Positions 5,585 to 6,301 of a stretch of DNA of 6,301 nt are shown in pieces (the first letter of the stretch is position 1; every line of letters begins with the position of its first letter). The stretch comes from Alphaproteobacteria bacterium. GTDB lineage: Bacteria; Pseudomonadota; Alphaproteobacteria; Micropepsales; Micropepsaceae. The notes beneath the pieces are model-generated. The model did no database searches, was not told the origin of the DNA, and worked only from the letters and a program-made list of their open reading frames with translations. Position numbers and translations under genes: made by a program. Location of the stretch: the NCBI GenBank assembly GCA_003451645.1, contig DMER01000250.1:1-6301 (forward strand), read 5' to 3'.

Positions 5585-5668
5585 GCGCGCCTAAGGCGAA
5601 ATGTTCAAGACCGTCGAGCCCGCAAGAAGGTCTTCTTCGCCGGCTGGAGTCGAGCCCACCGGGAGAAC

Positions 5669-6088
5669 ATGAGCATGGCGACGAGCGCTTACGAGCAATA
5701 CAAAGTTGAGATGGCCGCCTCGCGTGAGGCCGAACGCAGAGGCGACGGCGAGGCCGCGATCGCCCATCTGGAGCGGGCCCATATTCTGGGGCAGCGCTAC
5801 CTCGTCGCGCATCTTGCGACGCACTGGCGCATGCTTGACCTTGCGCGCGCCCGTCAGGACGGTCCGGAAATACGTGGGCAAATTCTGCGCCTGATCGCCG
5901 CTGTTCCCGGTTATGTCTTCGGATGGGTCCCCGTCGGGAACACGGGCGGCGCGAATGTCTCGGCGGTGCAGCCGATGCCGGTTCCGCCGGACCTCGCCCC
6001 TTACTTTAAGGGCTATAGCGTTTGGTGGGGCGTCGCGTTGCGCAGCATCCTCTTTTTTGCGGCTGCCGTGATTGCGGCGCTGGCCTAA
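5669..6088 (+). CDS. DUF3703 family protein with C-terminal membrane segment
   Basis: 139 aa, of unknown function. Seen: a helical N-terminal half with AAIAHLERAHILGQRYLVAHLATHWRML (29-56 overall; His at 33, 38, 48 and 52), GPEIRGQILRLIAA (65-78), then the conserved block GWVPVGNTGGANVSAVQPMPVPPDL (85-109). This is the DUF3703 pattern, a family often found beside czc/merR metal-resistance genes. From memory, family members are about 110-125 aa and stop soon after the PMPxPPDL block. Here about 30 more residues follow, including a hydrophobic helix (about 120-139, GVALRSILFFAAAVIAALA) that ends the protein, like a tail anchor. Start ATG 5669 has GGGAG 3 nt upstream; ATG 5675 (spacing 9) is equally plausible. 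It follows araC after 84 nt and probably belongs to the same transcript. Confidence 0.85.
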   Translation: MSMATSAYEQYKVEMAASREAERRGDGEAAIAHLERAHILGQRYLVAHLATHWRMLDLARARQDGPEIRGQILRLIAAVPGYVFGWVPVGNTGGANVSAVQPMPVPPDLAPYFKGYSVWWGVALRSILFFAAAVIAALA

Positions 6089-6213
6089 ACGACCTGTTAC
6101 CATTGCGCTCAGACGGCCGTTGCTTGCCCCTCTTTACGACGGCGCGCGAACCAGACGCCAAGCTTAAATCATTCCAGTCCACAGTTTGTCGCCGGCCCCC
6201 ACGCGGCCTCTGC
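6089..6213. other. Intergenic region after DUF3703
   Basis: No gene is supported here. There is an 8-bp palindrome ACGGCCGT (6113-6120), but no stem followed by a T-run, so no Rho-independent terminator is evident for the plus-strand genes. The stretch is less GC-rich around 6160-6190 than the coding DNA. Confidence 0.4.
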
Positions 6214-6300
6214 CTATGGGGAACTCTTGGCGCAGCCCGGCGCAGCGTCAAGCGCGGGCGCTTCCGCGTCCGGGACGAGCCCAGACTTGTGCAGCTTCCC
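6214..6300 (-). CDS. Possible C-terminal end of a gene entering from the right edge
   Basis: On the minus strand a frame is open from the right edge to TAG at 6216-6214 and encodes 28 residues: GKLHKSGLVPDAEAPALDAA and then PGCAKSSP. About 22 of its 28 codons end in G or C, and the composition (Asp, Glu, Ala, Pro) looks more like protein than the Arg-rich alternatives. No family is recognisable. The plus strand is also open here (ATG 6216), without a ribosome site. If real, the gene converges on the DUF3703 gene. Confidence 0.25.
   Translation of the reverse strand, partial: GKLHKSGLVPDAEAPALDAAPGCAKSSP
6250..6263. repeat. Short perfect inverted repeat near right edge
   Basis: AAGCGC-GG-GCGCTT is a perfect 6-bp inverted repeat with a 2-base centre. 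Just upstream, GGCGCAGC occurs twice at a 10-base step (6229-6236 and 6239-6246). It lies in the possible gene tail at the edge and may be chance in GC-rich DNA. Confidence 0.35.
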
Positions 6301-6301
6301 C

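Noticed and set aside
5585..5668. Terminator between araC and the DUF3703 gene (AAGACC ... GGTCTT)
   Set aside because: The 6-bp arms are separated by about 16 nt and not followed by a T-run; it does not meet the Rho-independent pattern.
5591..6103. 170-codon minus-strand frame opposite the DUF3703 gene
   Set aside because: The plus strand encodes a recognisable DUF3703 protein with a ribosome site; the antisense translation has no recognisable motif.
6006..6251. 81-codon minus-strand frame at the right end
   Set aside because: It is very Arg-rich and partly overlaps the DUF3703 gene; the composition is typical of a non-coding frame.

Overview
The window is GC-rich and densely coded, with Ala/Arg-rich proteins, strong G/C bias at third codon positions and frequent GTG/TTG starts. 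Together with the sequence style of the proteins, this suggests an alphaproteobacterium (Sphingomonadales, Caulobacterales or Rhizobiales-like). That placement is an inference; no phylogenetic marker is present.

The content is a divergently organised heavy-metal (Zn/Cd/Co-type) resistance locus. On the minus strand, reading right to left from about 4365, there is a packed operon. It encodes a six-helix cation diffusion facilitator (3645-4307), a CzcN-like isoprenylcysteine-methyltransferase-family membrane protein (3047-3655), a small exported Cys/His protein in the CzcI position (2594-2938), the outer-membrane factor CzcC (1253-2539), the periplasmic adaptor CzcB (270-1253) and the N-terminus of the RND pump CzcA (1-257, cut by the left edge). 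Most junctions overlap or nearly so: 11 bp between cdf and czcN, TAATG between czcC and czcB, and 12 bp between czcB and czcA. The larger gaps are 108 nt between czcN and czcI and 54 nt between czcI and czcC; the second holds a small hairpin.

On the plus strand, three genes run rightward: a MerR-family metal regulator (4380-4886), an AraC-family regulator that starts inside the merR stop codon (4883-5584), and a DUF3703 protein with an unusual C-terminal membrane segment (5669-6088). Between the two arms lies a MerR-type promoter reading into the efflux operon (TTGAAC, 19-bp spacer with an imperfect dyad, TAGGGT). A candidate conventional promoter for merR overlaps it.

Working model: MerR senses metal and untwists the 19-bp-spacer promoter. 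The CDF protein moves metal from cytoplasm to periplasm, and CzcCBA exports it across the outer membrane. CzcI and CzcN are accessory proteins. AraC and DUF3703 are probably co-expressed with merR, but their role is unknown.

The right edge (6089-6301) contains no convincing complete gene. A short frame on the minus strand (6214-6300) could be the C-terminus of a neighbouring gene. No tRNA, rRNA, CRISPR, insertion sequence or clear Rho-independent terminator was seen.
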